This document shows positions 9,466 through 16,451 of a DNA stretch of 64,000 nucleotides, piece after piece. A model generated the notes under the pieces. The model searched no databases, was not told the DNA's origin, and saw only the letters and a program-made list of their open reading frames with translations. How positions within the stretch are numbered: position 1 is the stretch's first letter; each line of letters begins with the position of its first letter. The DNA is from Caldicellulosiruptor obsidiansis OB47 (GTDB lineage: Bacteria > Bacillota > Thermoanaerobacteria > Caldicellulosiruptorales > Caldicellulosiruptoraceae), in NCBI RefSeq assembly GCF_000145215.1, contig NC_014392.1, forward strand, positions 2,178,001 to 2,242,000. The letters run 5' to 3'. The position numbers and the translations under genes are program-made.

Positions 9466-10101
9466 CTAATCTTCAGAACCTGCAACAAACCTGACTGCCA
9501 TGTGCCATGACTTTACTTCTTCAGAAGTGTAGTTTTCATGAATGTTTCGGTAATCATTCTTTTCCTTTATTTTCTCAAGATGAGTTATTATCTCATCAAT
9601 TTTTCTTTTAACAATAGATAGAAGTTCATTTTTTGTTGAAGACGAAGTCATTTTTTCTAAAACCTGATCAAGATGTCTTTGACATATAAATCCTTTTTCT
9701 GCAAATGCTACTTTAAACTTAGGTTGAGTTTTAAAGTAGTGAGAAAATGCTCTTGTATAAGTGTCTTCAAAATTCTGTTCTTTTTCGCAAAATACGCAAA
9801 TATTTTGTTCTTGATTTTTCTTTTTACGAGGTAAAATATCTACTCTATGATTGTTTTTGAAACTATTTAGCAAATCTGAATATATAATAGCATGAGCAAG
9901 CACATCTCCAAACGACTCTAATTTTCTTGCATGAGATGAGCATATTCCTCCTTTTCTGATTCTGTCACGCAGACTATAGTCGTTTACAGACTCATAAAGA
10001 AAATCATCAAAGAATTTGTTCATTGCCTTATTTTTTAGATGGCAAATTATACACCTGTCCTCTTTCATATTTTCTATCATCTCAAAATACACAATATCCA
10101 A
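9466..10101 (-). CDS. DUF6062-like cysteine-rich protein
   Basis: First gene after the fluoride riboswitch. The 211-aa protein has two similar halves, each with a CxxC (CIICH near 18 and CVFCE near 102) followed about 40 residues later by C-x-x-H (CSSH and CQRH). This suggests two metal- or cluster-binding modules, as in DUF6062 proteins. Translation starts at TTG 10101, nine nt after an AGGGGGGAT site; the ATG inside that site is out of frame. No enzymatic function is known to me. It is followed 42 bp later by the antiporter gene. Confidence 0.7.
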   Translation of the reverse strand: MDIVYFEMIENMKEDRCIICHLKNKAMNKFFDDFLYESVNDYSLRDRIRKGGICSSHARKLESFGDVLAHAIIYSDLLNSFKNNHRVDILPRKKKNQEQNICVFCEKEQNFEDTYTRAFSHYFKTQPKFKVAFAEKGFICQRHLDQVLEKMTSSSTKNELLSIVKRKIDEIITHLEKIKEKNDYRNIHENYTSEEVKSWHMAVRFVAGSED

Positions 10102-10146
10102 AGTACATCCCCCCTATCTTTGAAAAAGTTCAAACTCTTTTAAAAA

Positions 10147-10185
10147 AGCAAAAAACTCCTGCCCGCACTTTATACGGACAGGAGT
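10147..10185 (-). terminator. Riboswitch-controlled intrinsic terminator
   Basis: On the minus strand ACTCCTGTCCG (10175-10185) pairs with CGGGCAGGAGT (10155-10165) and is followed by TTTTT and more U-rich sequence. The upper arm overlaps the 3' strand of the fluoride aptamer pseudoknot (ACTCC). Ligand-bound aptamer and terminator should therefore be mutually exclusive, giving an ON switch with fluoride. Confidence 0.85.
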
Positions 10186-10239
10186 TATCAGCCAACAAGG
10201 GTATTCCCCGTGGCATTTTAAGGCGAACTCCATCGCCTC
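10178..10239 (-). ncRNA. Fluoride riboswitch (crcB motif)
   Basis: The minus strand carries the crcB-motif signature GGCGATGGAGTTCGCC (10222-10237). An internal stem-loop follows (TGCC...GGC with a GGGG/CCC hairpin), then GGCTGATAACTCCT (10180-10193). The ATGGAGTT and AACTCC segments provide the conserved pseudoknot. Spacing and conserved bases match the published consensus as I know it. The next feature is an overlapping terminator, then the six-gene DUF6062-antiporter-Usp-dynamin operon. About 50 nt of transcribed leader upstream of the aptamer also has pairing potential, which I cannot name. Confidence 0.9.
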
Positions 10240-10302
10240 TATATTAACTTTTAAGTTCTGTGCATAATTTCGTAGACCCTTCGGAACAAAACGTATAAGT
10301 AT

Positions 10303-10331
10303 ATTTTAACAAAAATTTTTATACATTTCAA
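10303..10331 (-). promoter_or_regulatory. Promoter of the fluoride-riboswitch operon
   Basis: TTGAAA (10326-10331) and TAAAAT (10303-10308) are 17 bp apart on the minus strand. Initiation near 10296 would give a ~60-nt leader before the aptamer. Confidence 0.6.
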
Positions 10332-10411
10332 TAGACTTGCTAAAACTTCTAACTATATCAGGTTTCCCTGCTAAAAAATAACTTTTGTCTTCTTTATATT
10401 ACAAAACAACC

Positions 10412-10445
10412 AGAGCCTCCTTGCACAAAACAGCAAAGAGGCTCT
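10412..10445 (-). terminator. Terminator after ABC ATPase remnant
   Basis: AGAGCCTCTTTGC and GCAAGGAGGCTCT pair (12 of 13 positions) around a short loop. The minus-strand exit is GGTTGTTTTG, a moderate U-tract. It lies directly behind the remnant's stop codon at 10446. Confidence 0.6.
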
Positions 10446-11016
10446 TTAAAAAACATTTGACTCACTTGCCCCAAGGTCTATTCCCCCCAGCAGTGCAAAT
10501 GATACATTTTGAACCTTGTCGGAGCTGATGTTTTCAATCCTGAAAATTTCTTTGCCAATTCTGACTGCCTTTGGTGGATACATCTCTTTGATTTCCCTTC
10601 CCACCATCAGGCTTACAACCTGGTCAGGATTTGTCTTTTCTGTATTTAGTGTTGAGATGTATCTGCCATCACGAAGATTTTTCAGAAAGTCTTCCTATGT
10701 ATATATTCTCAGCAACAGTAAGATGAGGGCAGAGCGCAAGCTCCTGGTGAACTATGCTAATTCCAAGATTTTGAGCATCTCTCGGAGACCTTATTTTGAC
10801 CTTTTTACCCTCAAGGTATATCTCGCCTTTGTCTGGAAGAAGGCTTCCTGAAATAATGTTTATCAAAGTTGACTTACCAGCTCCGTTTTCACCAACTATT
10901 GCATGTATCTCTGCCTTGTTTACTGAAAATGAAACATCAGAAAGTGCCACAGTGCATGGAAAAATTTTTGTAATTCCATTTAACCTTAAAAGTTCGCTAT
11001 CAGTGGAGCTTTTCAT
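10446..11016 (-). pseudogene. Remnant of a sugar ABC transporter ATPase (RbsA/MglA type)
   Basis: Residues 1-~108 from ATG 11016 match the N-terminus of an RbsA-like double ATPase: GITKIFPCTVALSDVSF, Walker A GENGAGKST, and IVHQELALCPHLTVAENIYIG. After this the sequence jumps, in another frame, to a piece that reads LRDGRYISTLNTEKT, then MVGREIKEMYPP and IENISSDKVQNVSFAL, which belongs about 130 residues further on at the linker into the second ATPase domain. It then stops. The Walker B/signature region of domain 1 and all of domain 2 are missing. Two deletions are therefore needed; the gene is dead. Confidence 0.8.
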
Positions 11017-11037
11017 GCAAATCTCAATCCAATACTT

Positions 11038-11652
11038 TCAAAATCTCTTGGAATATTTACTGTACATCAGGAGCTTTTATATTTCCCTCACCTTTCTGTT
11101 GCTGAAAACATCTTTATTGACAATAAACCGAAAAATAAACTTGGTTTTGTAAGCTATAAAACTATGATAAAACAGGCATCAGAAATCTTAAGTAAAATGG
11201 GAGTTTATATAAACCCTGAAACACTCTGTAAAAACCTTGGGCTTTCTCAGCTTCAGATAATTGAAATTTGTAGAGCACTTGTTCAAAATGCAAAGGTTTT
11301 GATATTTGATGAGCCAACGGCAGGGCTCACAACATATGAGATAGAAAATCTTTTTAAAATAATAAAAGAGCTAAAAGAAAAAGGAATTGTAATAATATTT
11401 GTGACAAACATGGTTGAAGAAGCTCTATCTATCGCAGACAGGGTAACAATCCTGCGCGACGGTGAGGTTTATAACATCATAAATGAGCTTGCAAGAATTG
11501 GCTGTGCTATTATTTTCATCTCTTCTGACTTTTCAGAGCTGATTGGTATGTGCGACAGGATTTTGGTACTTCACAAAGGCAAAACAGCCGGGGAGTTTTC
11601 TAAAAGGGAGATGGATTATGATAAAATTTTAAAGACAGCAATGGGAATATAA
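11038..11652 (+). pseudogene. Remnant of a second RbsA-like ATPase, opposite strand
   Basis: Open frame from ~11038 reads LGIFTVHQELLYFPHLSVAENIF, then the signature region LGLSQLQIIEICRAL and Walker B AKVLIFDEPTAGL, to TILRDGEV. It then jumps to NELARIGCAIIFISSDFSELIGMCDRILVLHKGK, the very end of ATPase domain 2. The N-terminal Walker A part and most of domain 2 are deleted. It is a paralogue, not the inverted missing part, of the neighbouring minus-strand remnant: both contain their own HQEL...AENI segment, with differing sequence. The two fragments lie head to head. Confidence 0.8.
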
Positions 11653-11674
11653 AAAAAGATGGCATCTGCCATCT
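11650..11674 (-). terminator. Terminator of the 110-aa gene
   Basis: AGATGGCA and TGCCATCT (11657-11674) form an 8-bp stem with a 2-nt spacer, followed on the minus strand by seven T residues. It is placed 24 bp after the stop of the downstream minus-strand gene. Confidence 0.7.
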
Positions 11675-11697
11675 GAATACTGAAAATTTTATTGTTT

Positions 11698-12030
11698 CTA
11701 GTCTGAACAGTCATTTGAAGAAACAATATTTGATTTTCCTCTAAACTTTTCACTTTTCTTATCTGTGTCAAAATCCTTAATTAATTCAAGTTTTTTGACA
11801 AGTATTTGTTGTTTCTGGATAAGTCTTTCGAGTATTTCAGCAACTGATTTTTGTAAAGCAATAATTTTCTCGAAATCATCAGGTTTGGAAAGTTGATGTG
11901 AATCAACAATTTTTTTAATCTTCTCAGCTTCTGCATCTATAAGGTTTGCAATTGCTATCTCTTCTTTTGCAACAGAGGTCAGTACTTCATTTACCGCATT
12001 CTCTCTTGGATTATCACCATGCACTGACAT
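11698..12030 (-). CDS. Small helical protein, possibly spore/surface associated
   Basis: 110 aa, almost wholly alpha-helical, no signal peptide, ending in a Ser/Asp-rich tail with a Cys. The segment NEVLTSVAKEEIAIANLIDAEAEKI resembles the SVAxEExAxAxxxxAExEKI motif that recurs in Firmicute proteins annotated as spore-coat-like or surface-structure components. The resemblance is by eye only. ATG is preceded by GAGAGG. It stands alone between the ABC remnants and the aminomutase gene, with its own terminator. Confidence 0.6.
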   Translation of the reverse strand: MSVHGDNPRENAVNEVLTSVAKEEIAIANLIDAEAEKIKKIVDSHQLSKPDDFEKIIALQKSVAEILERLIQKQQILVKKLELIKDFDTDKKSEKFRGKSNIVSSNDCSD

Positions 12031-12119
12031 ACTACATTACCTCTCAAACTATGGTTATATATAAATCATAATATGAAACACAGGCTTTAAATGTTAATAG
12101 TCTTCTCACTTTTCTGCTC

Positions 12120-13340
12120 TTAATTTTCAATTTCAAAAACCTCACCTTCCCAGTTTCTCAAAACTACTTTGTCTTTCCCAACATAAAGCAAATAATTGGG
12201 CAAAATTGGTGTTTTCCCTTTGCCTTTTGGGGCATTTACTATATACGTGGGAACTGCCATCCCTGATGTTCTTCCGCGCAAACTTTCGATTATTTCTATA
12301 CCTTCTTCAATTGCCACCCAGAAATGCGATGTTCCTTTTACTCTTTTTGGATGAAAGATATAATATGGTTTTACCCTAATTTTCAAAAGTTCTTGGTTAA
12401 GTTTTCGAACAATGTACTTGTCGTTGTTGACTCCATTTAACAAAACCATTTGATTGCCAAGCGGCACTCCAGCGTCTGAGAGCATCTCACAGGCTTTTTT
12501 CGATTCTTTTGTTATCTCACGCGGATGGTTAAAGTGGGTGTTTATATAAATAGGATGATACTTCTTTAGCATATCAACAAGCTCTTTTGTAATCCTCTGT
12601 GGCAACGTTACAGGTGCCCTTGTTCCAATTCTGATTATTTCAACATGAGGTATTTGCCTGAGTGATCTTAAAATCCACTCCAAAATCTCATCAGAAAGCA
12701 ACAAGGCATCGCCACCTGTAATTAGAACATCTCGAATGTGAGGGTTTTTTGCCACATACTCTATTGCATCTGTAATATCGTCTAAGGATGCATGTGTGTC
12801 AGTCTCGCCAATGAGCCTTCTTCGCTGGCAAAATCTACAAAACATCCCACATATATTTGTCACCTTTATTATAAGCCTGTCTGGGTATCGCTGAGTAACT
12901 ATCTTTGTTGGAGAGGTGTGCTCTTCGTCCATTGGGTCAAGCTCTCCTTTTTCTATTAGCTCTAAACTGCTTGGGACTGATTGCTTTTTTATTGGACAGC
13001 TTGGGTCATCTGGGTCAATTAGCGATAAATAATAAGGTGAGATTGCAAAACGGTAAACCTTGGCTACCTCTTCAATTTGCTGCGCTTCTTTTTCATCAAG
13101 ATTTAAAAGTTCTTTTAGTATTTTGGCTGAGGTAATCATATTTTTCAGCTGCCACTTATAATTTCCCCAATCTTTTTCACTTGCTCTAAAGTAGGAAAGA
13201 ATCTTTCTCTTTTGATATTCAATCCTTTCCTCATCCTCGATGCCAGTTTTGATTGTGTCTCTGACTTCTAAGTAGTCTTTAATAGCTTCTTTTAACTTTT
13301 CAAACCTTTCGTTGGTGTTGATAACATTTAACTTTTCCAT
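12120..13340 (-). CDS. eam: Glutamate 2,3-aminomutase (radical SAM/PLP, KamA family)
   Basis: A 406-aa KamA-family enzyme that would convert L-glutamate to beta-glutamate. The radical SAM cluster motif is CGMFCRFC and the PLP-lysine region is APKGKGKTP. In lysine 2,3-aminomutase two aspartates (D293, D330) bind the substrate amino group. Here the aligned residues are Lys332 (FHPKRVKG) and Asn369 (YIVNAPKG), the substitutions described for Clostridioides glutamate 2,3-aminomutase, at identical numbering when ATG 13340 is the start. That start also has AAAGGAGG 10 nt upstream, so the earlier in-frame codons are not used. Beta-glutamate is a compatible solute, which fits the c-di-AMP riboswitch in its leader. 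Confidence 0.85.
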   Translation of the reverse strand: MEKLNVINTNERFEKLKEAIKDYLEVRDTIKTGIEDEERIEYQKRKILSYFRASEKDWGNYKWQLKNMITSAKILKELLNLDEKEAQQIEEVAKVYRFAISPYYLSLIDPDDPSCPIKKQSVPSSLELIEKGELDPMDEEHTSPTKIVTQRYPDRLIIKVTNICGMFCRFCQRRRLIGETDTHASLDDITDAIEYVAKNPHIRDVLITGGDALLLSDEILEWILRSLRQIPHVEIIRIGTRAPVTLPQRITKELVDMLKKYHPIYINTHFNHPREITKESKKACEMLSDAGVPLGNQMVLLNGVNNDKYIVRKLNQELLKIRVKPYYIFHPKRVKGTSHFWVAIEEGIEIIESLRGRTSGMAVPTYIVNAPKGKGKTPILPNYLLYVGKDKVVLRNWEGEVFEIEN

Positions 13341-13369
13341 ATCTATAAAACCTCCTTTCGAAATATTTG

Positions 13370-13416
13370 CCAAAAATAAAAGCAGCCAAACTCCATAACC
13401 CCGGAATTTGGCTGCT
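13370..13416 (-). terminator. Leader terminator before the aminomutase gene
   Basis: AGCAGCCAAA and TTTGGCTGCT form a 10-bp stem (13381-13416) followed on the minus strand by TTTTATTTTTGG, 30 bp before the aminomutase start. It is the expression platform of the upstream c-di-AMP riboswitch. Additional pairings (GGCAAAAGGA with TCCTTTGCC, 13430-13480) lie between aptamer and terminator. Confidence 0.75.
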
Positions 13417-13479
13417 TTGAAATCAAAGGCAAAGGAATATCTTCCCTTTTGAAAAAGGGCATAAAAAAACTCCTTTTGC

Positions 13480-13627
13480 CTCCCCTTTCAAAGCTTCCGA
13501 GGTTAGCTGACGGGTTCGGGCAGAAAGGGTTAGCCCTACAGAAGCATTTGCTTCTGATTCACCCCAAAAAGGTTGGGTCCCCCGTATCCCAGTTTTTTGT
13601 CCTGGGAATTCAGCTTTTTAAAAGGAG
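13480..13627 (-). ncRNA. c-di-AMP riboswitch (ydaO/yuaA motif)
   Basis: Minus-strand features of the ydaO aptamer appear in order: closing stem CTCCTTTT (13620-13627) pairing with AAAGGGGAG (13480-13488), a GGGGTGAATC segment, an internal hairpin AGAAGCAAATGCTTCT, and the 3' signature CCCGAACCCGTCAGCTAACCTCGG. This riboswitch class binds c-di-AMP, generally turning genes OFF, and controls osmolyte and potassium transport or cell-wall genes. A terminator hairpin stands between it and the glutamate 2,3-aminomutase gene. Its promoter probably lies in the 3' end of the PIN-domain gene; no convincing -35/-10 pair was found. Confidence 0.88.
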
Positions 13628-13653
13628 TGCAATAGCATTTAATTTTTTTTAGT

Positions 13654-14100
13654 TCATATCAACTCATTTAAAATAATAACTTCGATTTCTTTAACATTTT
13701 TTAATTTTATATCGTTTGTAATAAAAACATCTGCTCTTTCCAATATTGCGGTAGCAATAAATATTGCATCTGGTGTTCTGATCTTATATCTTGCTCGTAT
13801 TTCTGCACTTTTTTCTAATACCATATAATCGATTTCTCTTAAGGTTAAGTTGGGGAAAATACTAACTAATGCTTTATATTTTTTAGCAAGCGTAAAATCA
13901 CCCATTTCAAAAGGTTTTACCAACAATTCTGCAATCACTAATGAAGAGGTTACTGCATGGATATCTCCATGTTCAATTTTTTCAAATATATATTTTGCCA
14001 ACTCAGCATAGTTAGGATTCTTCTCTACTAAATAGATAAACAAATTAGTGTCAATGGCAATGCAATTACATTTATCTAAAAGTTGCTGAAGTTTTCCCAT
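13654..14100 (-). CDS. PIN-domain ribonuclease toxin (VapC-like)
   Basis: 148 aa. Acidic PIN residues are in place: AIDTNLFIY (Asp near 17), VIAELL (Glu), RTPDAIFIA (Asp near 110) and ITNDIKL (Asp near 129). This is a Mg-dependent single-strand RNase fold used as toxin in VapBC pairs. ATG 14100 overlaps the 3' end of the frameshifted antitoxin gene by 25 bp. The toxin frame itself is intact although its antitoxin is damaged. Confidence 0.85.
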   Translation of the reverse strand: MGKLQQLLDKCNCIAIDTNLFIYLVEKNPNYAELAKYIFEKIEHGDIHAVTSSLVIAELLVKPFEMGDFTLAKKYKALVSIFPNLTLREIDYMVLEKSAEIRARYKIRTPDAIFIATAILERADVFITNDIKLKNVKEIEVIILNELI

Positions 14101-14344
14101 GAGTTTCTCTCCTGATTTATATACTCTTCAGCATTAATATCTCCCCAAATTTTTGAACCAATCTCAATTAATGCCTCAGTAAATGACTCTGGTTTTTTGA
14201 AAATGATGGTTTCTTTTTTTCCTCATCATATGTTAATATAACATCATCACCTAATAACTTTTTTATTTCTTCAAATATCTCTCTTTGCATTCTAAGTAAA
14301 ACATACTGGGATTCTGAATCATAGTTAATATCTATTTTTCCCAT
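14076..14344 (-). pseudogene. Antitoxin gene of the PIN module, -1 frameshift in an A7 tract
   Basis: From ATG 14344 (GAGGTG upstream) the frame runs MGKIDINYDSESQYVLLRMQ, then through ILTYDEEK into a run of seven A (14214-14220), and is soon out of frame, ending after 58 codons. Adding one A restores a continuation reading ETIIFKKPESFTEALIEIG, SKIWGDINAEEYINQER and NSWENFSNF, giving 89 codons that stop inside the toxin gene. The restored C-terminus looks like a typical toxin-wrapping antitoxin tail. Possible explanations are a mutation, a sequencing error, or transcriptional slippage on A7 that still makes some full antitoxin. Confidence 0.75.
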
Positions 14345-14577
14345 AATTTTCACCTCATAGCAGAAAGCTTTCTACTATTAACATTTTTTCTTAATCTTTG
14401 TTTGCTTATATTATACCACATTTTTAACTTAAAAAACAACTAGATAAACCAATATGGTAGTTTCAATGGTTTGTAGAAGATTTTTTATTATTTAAAATCA
14501 GTCTACCAATATCTTGCAACGCATAATTTTTTCATGATATCATTAAATAAAATTCTTAATGTGGAGTGGAAGAGACC

Positions 14578-15000
14578 ATGCTAAATGTAGATAATAAACT
14601 TCCAGAACTTATTAGTTTTTTCAAAGTGCGAGATGATATAGTAGCCGTTTGGATAGTGGGTTCATATGGTACAAAATATCAAACAGAAAATAGCGATATC
14701 GACCTTGCGATTTTATTTTCTAAAGAAATTAGCTTTTTTGATGAACTCGATTTAGAAGTACAAATCTGTGATATTCTTCAAACAGACAAGGTGGACATTA
14801 TAAATCTCAATAAAGCTCCGTTGACTTTACAGTTTAAAGCCATCAGCGAAGGAAGAGAGATAATTAAAAAAGACCCTATTAAAGTAGCAGATTTTGAAGA
14901 AGTAGTTCTAGATTTGTATCAAGATCATGAGTACTTTTACAGGATATTTTATAAAGAATTAAAGGAGAGAAACCACCATGATTCTCAACATAGATTATGA
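14578..15000 (+). CDS. mntA: MNT-type nucleotidyltransferase antitoxin
   Basis: 140 aa from ATG 14578, behind GGAG at 14563-14566. Carries the minimal nucleotidyltransferase motif GSYGTKYQTENSDIDLAI (GSx10DxD) and a later Asp in VDIINLN. MntA proteins neutralise HEPN ribonuclease toxins (HepT) by AMPylation. The expected hepT follows with a 23-bp overlap but is truncated to 25 codons. The mntA gene appears intact and is therefore an orphan antitoxin. Confidence 0.85.
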   Translation: MLNVDNKLPELISFFKVRDDIVAVWIVGSYGTKYQTENSDIDLAILFSKEISFFDELDLEVQICDILQTDKVDIINLNKAPLTLQFKAISEGREIIKKDPIKVADFEEVVLDLYQDHEYFYRIFYKELKERNHHDSQHRL

Positions 15001-15055
15001 TAAAGTATTTCAAAAAATAGAATTTGTTGATGGAACACTATTAAAAATTGTTTAA
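14978..15055 (+). pseudogene. hepT: Truncated hepT (HEPN toxin) remnant
   Basis: ATG 14978 opens a 25-codon frame, MILNIDYDKVFQKIEFVDGT and then a stop. This is the normal place for HepT, whose family length is about 110-145 aa and whose Rx4-6H catalytic motif is absent here. The remainder was deleted, with the DUF1646 gene's AAAGGAGG site starting right at the stop. Confidence 0.6.
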
Positions 15056-15072
15056 AGGAGGACCTATTTATT

Positions 15073-16152
15073 GTGGTTGACATATTGCTGATAATAATCT
15101 TGTTGTTTGTCTTCATATTACCGTTTATTTTTCGCAAGATTGAGCACAATTTAGAGGTATTTTTGCTTGTAATGGGTTTATTGGCAACTGTGGTTTCTAA
15201 AACTTTATCATTTCATCTTCTGGGACATGTATTTAGCAATTATCTTCTTTATCTGGTTACAGCAGTTGTTCTTGTAATGGGGTTTGTGTTTAACCTCACA
15301 GTTAACAAATTTAAAACTGCAATAAACTCCATTTTGAACAAGATAAAGATAGAACTCTTTGTAACCTTTGTGGTTTTATTCCTTGGGCTTATCTCAAGCA
15401 TCATCACAGCAATTGTTGCAACATTGATACTTGTGGAAATCATTCACCTTCTGCCACTGAAACACAAAACAAAGGTTAAGGTAGCAATAATAGGCTGCTT
15501 TTCCATAGGTTTTGGTGCAGCATTAACTCCCGTTGGAGAGCCACTTTCAACAATTGTGGTAAGTTCTTTGAACGCTGAATTTTTATATATACTTAAAAAT
15601 CTTGGAATTTATATAGTGCCCACAATAATCATCTTATCACTTTTAAGCTACTTTATTTTGCTACATGAAAGAAAAAGAGGGTATATTCTGCCAACTTATG
15701 ATGAACTTTTGACAGAAGAAGAGGCTATTGTGAAAGCTGAAGAAAAAGCTATTTTAGACCTTGAGGCAAGGAAAGATGTGATACTACGTGCTGGCAAAAT
15801 TTTTATGTTCATAGTCGCATTGGAACTGCTGGGCAATGGTTTTAAGCCTTTCATTGATAAATATGTTGTAAAACTGGGGGATAAACTTCTGTTCTGGATA
15901 AACATCATCTCAGCAGCTCTCGACAATGCAACAGTTGCAGCGGCTGAGATAACACCAAGCCTTTCAACTGGTCAAGTGAAAGCAATATTACTGAGCCTTC
16001 TTGCAAGTGGTGGTATTTTAATTCAGGGCAACATTCCAAACATAATTGCAGCAAACAAACTACAAATAAAGAGCAAGGAATGGATACAACTGGGGCTGCC
16101 ACTGGGACTAATATTGCTTCTTGTATTTTACTTGATACTTTTTGTAATTTAA
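15073..16152 (+). CDS. DUF1646 family membrane transporter
   Basis: 359 aa, ~10 hydrophobic segments, split into two halves by a charged cytoplasmic stretch (TYDELLTEEEAIVKAEEKA, ~215-235). The halves carry similar motifs: GAALTPVGEPLST in the first and SAALDNATVAAAEITP plus GGILIQGNIPNIIAA in the second. These re-entrant-loop-like Asn/Pro motifs are typical of ion transporter (IT) superfamily members such as NhaB/ArsB-like carriers and of the archaeal/bacterial DUF1646 family. GTG start has AAAGGAGG 10 nt upstream. Substrate unknown, probably Na+ or an anion. Confidence 0.8.
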   Translation: MVDILLIIILLFVFILPFIFRKIEHNLEVFLLVMGLLATVVSKTLSFHLLGHVFSNYLLYLVTAVVLVMGFVFNLTVNKFKTAINSILNKIKIELFVTFVVLFLGLISSIITAIVATLILVEIIHLLPLKHKTKVKVAIIGCFSIGFGAALTPVGEPLSTIVVSSLNAEFLYILKNLGIYIVPTIIILSLLSYFILLHERKRGYILPTYDELLTEEEAIVKAEEKAILDLEARKDVILRAGKIFMFIVALELLGNGFKPFIDKYVVKLGDKLLFWINIISAALDNATVAAAEITPSLSTGQVKAILLSLLASGGILIQGNIPNIIAANKLQIKSKEWIQLGLPLGLILLLVFYLILFVI

Positions 16153-16177
16153 ATGTAAAAAGAATAGTTTAAAAAAT

Positions 16178-16205
16178 ATAGAGGCTGGCAATATCCAGCC
16201 TCTAT
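16178..16205. terminator. Bidirectional terminator between DUF1646 gene and copZ
   Basis: ATAGAGGCTGG and CCAGCCTCTAT form an 11-bp stem around a 6-nt loop. On the minus strand it is followed by ATTTTTT, so it works best for copA-copZ; its edge overlaps the copZ stop codon. Confidence 0.75.
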
Positions 16206-16411
16206 TCTATCTTTGTAACCTCATACCCTGCATCATCAATTGCTCGAACAAACTCGTCGTCCTTTACATCTTTACTTAGCTCAACAGTTGCAACTTTGCC
16301 CTGCAGATCAACCTTCACAGAGCTTACACCTTCTATGGCTTTTAGGCTGTTTTCCACTCTTCTTACGCAGTGGTCACAAGTCATGCCTTTAATATAAATT
16401 TTTTTGGTCAT
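16202..16411 (-). CDS. copZ: Copper chaperone CopZ-like HMA protein
   Basis: A single 69-aa heavy-metal-associated domain with the metal site GMTCDHC. It is the size and composition of CopZ, which binds Cu(I) and hands it to CopA. Located 40 bp after copA in the same direction, so co-transcribed. Confidence 0.92.
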   Translation of the reverse strand: MTKKIYIKGMTCDHCVRRVENSLKAIEGVSSVKVDLQGKVATVELSKDVKDDEFVRAIDDAGYEVTKIE

Positions 16412-16451
16412 TTAATGTCATCCCTCTCTCCTTAGAAATTTTTATATTTAA

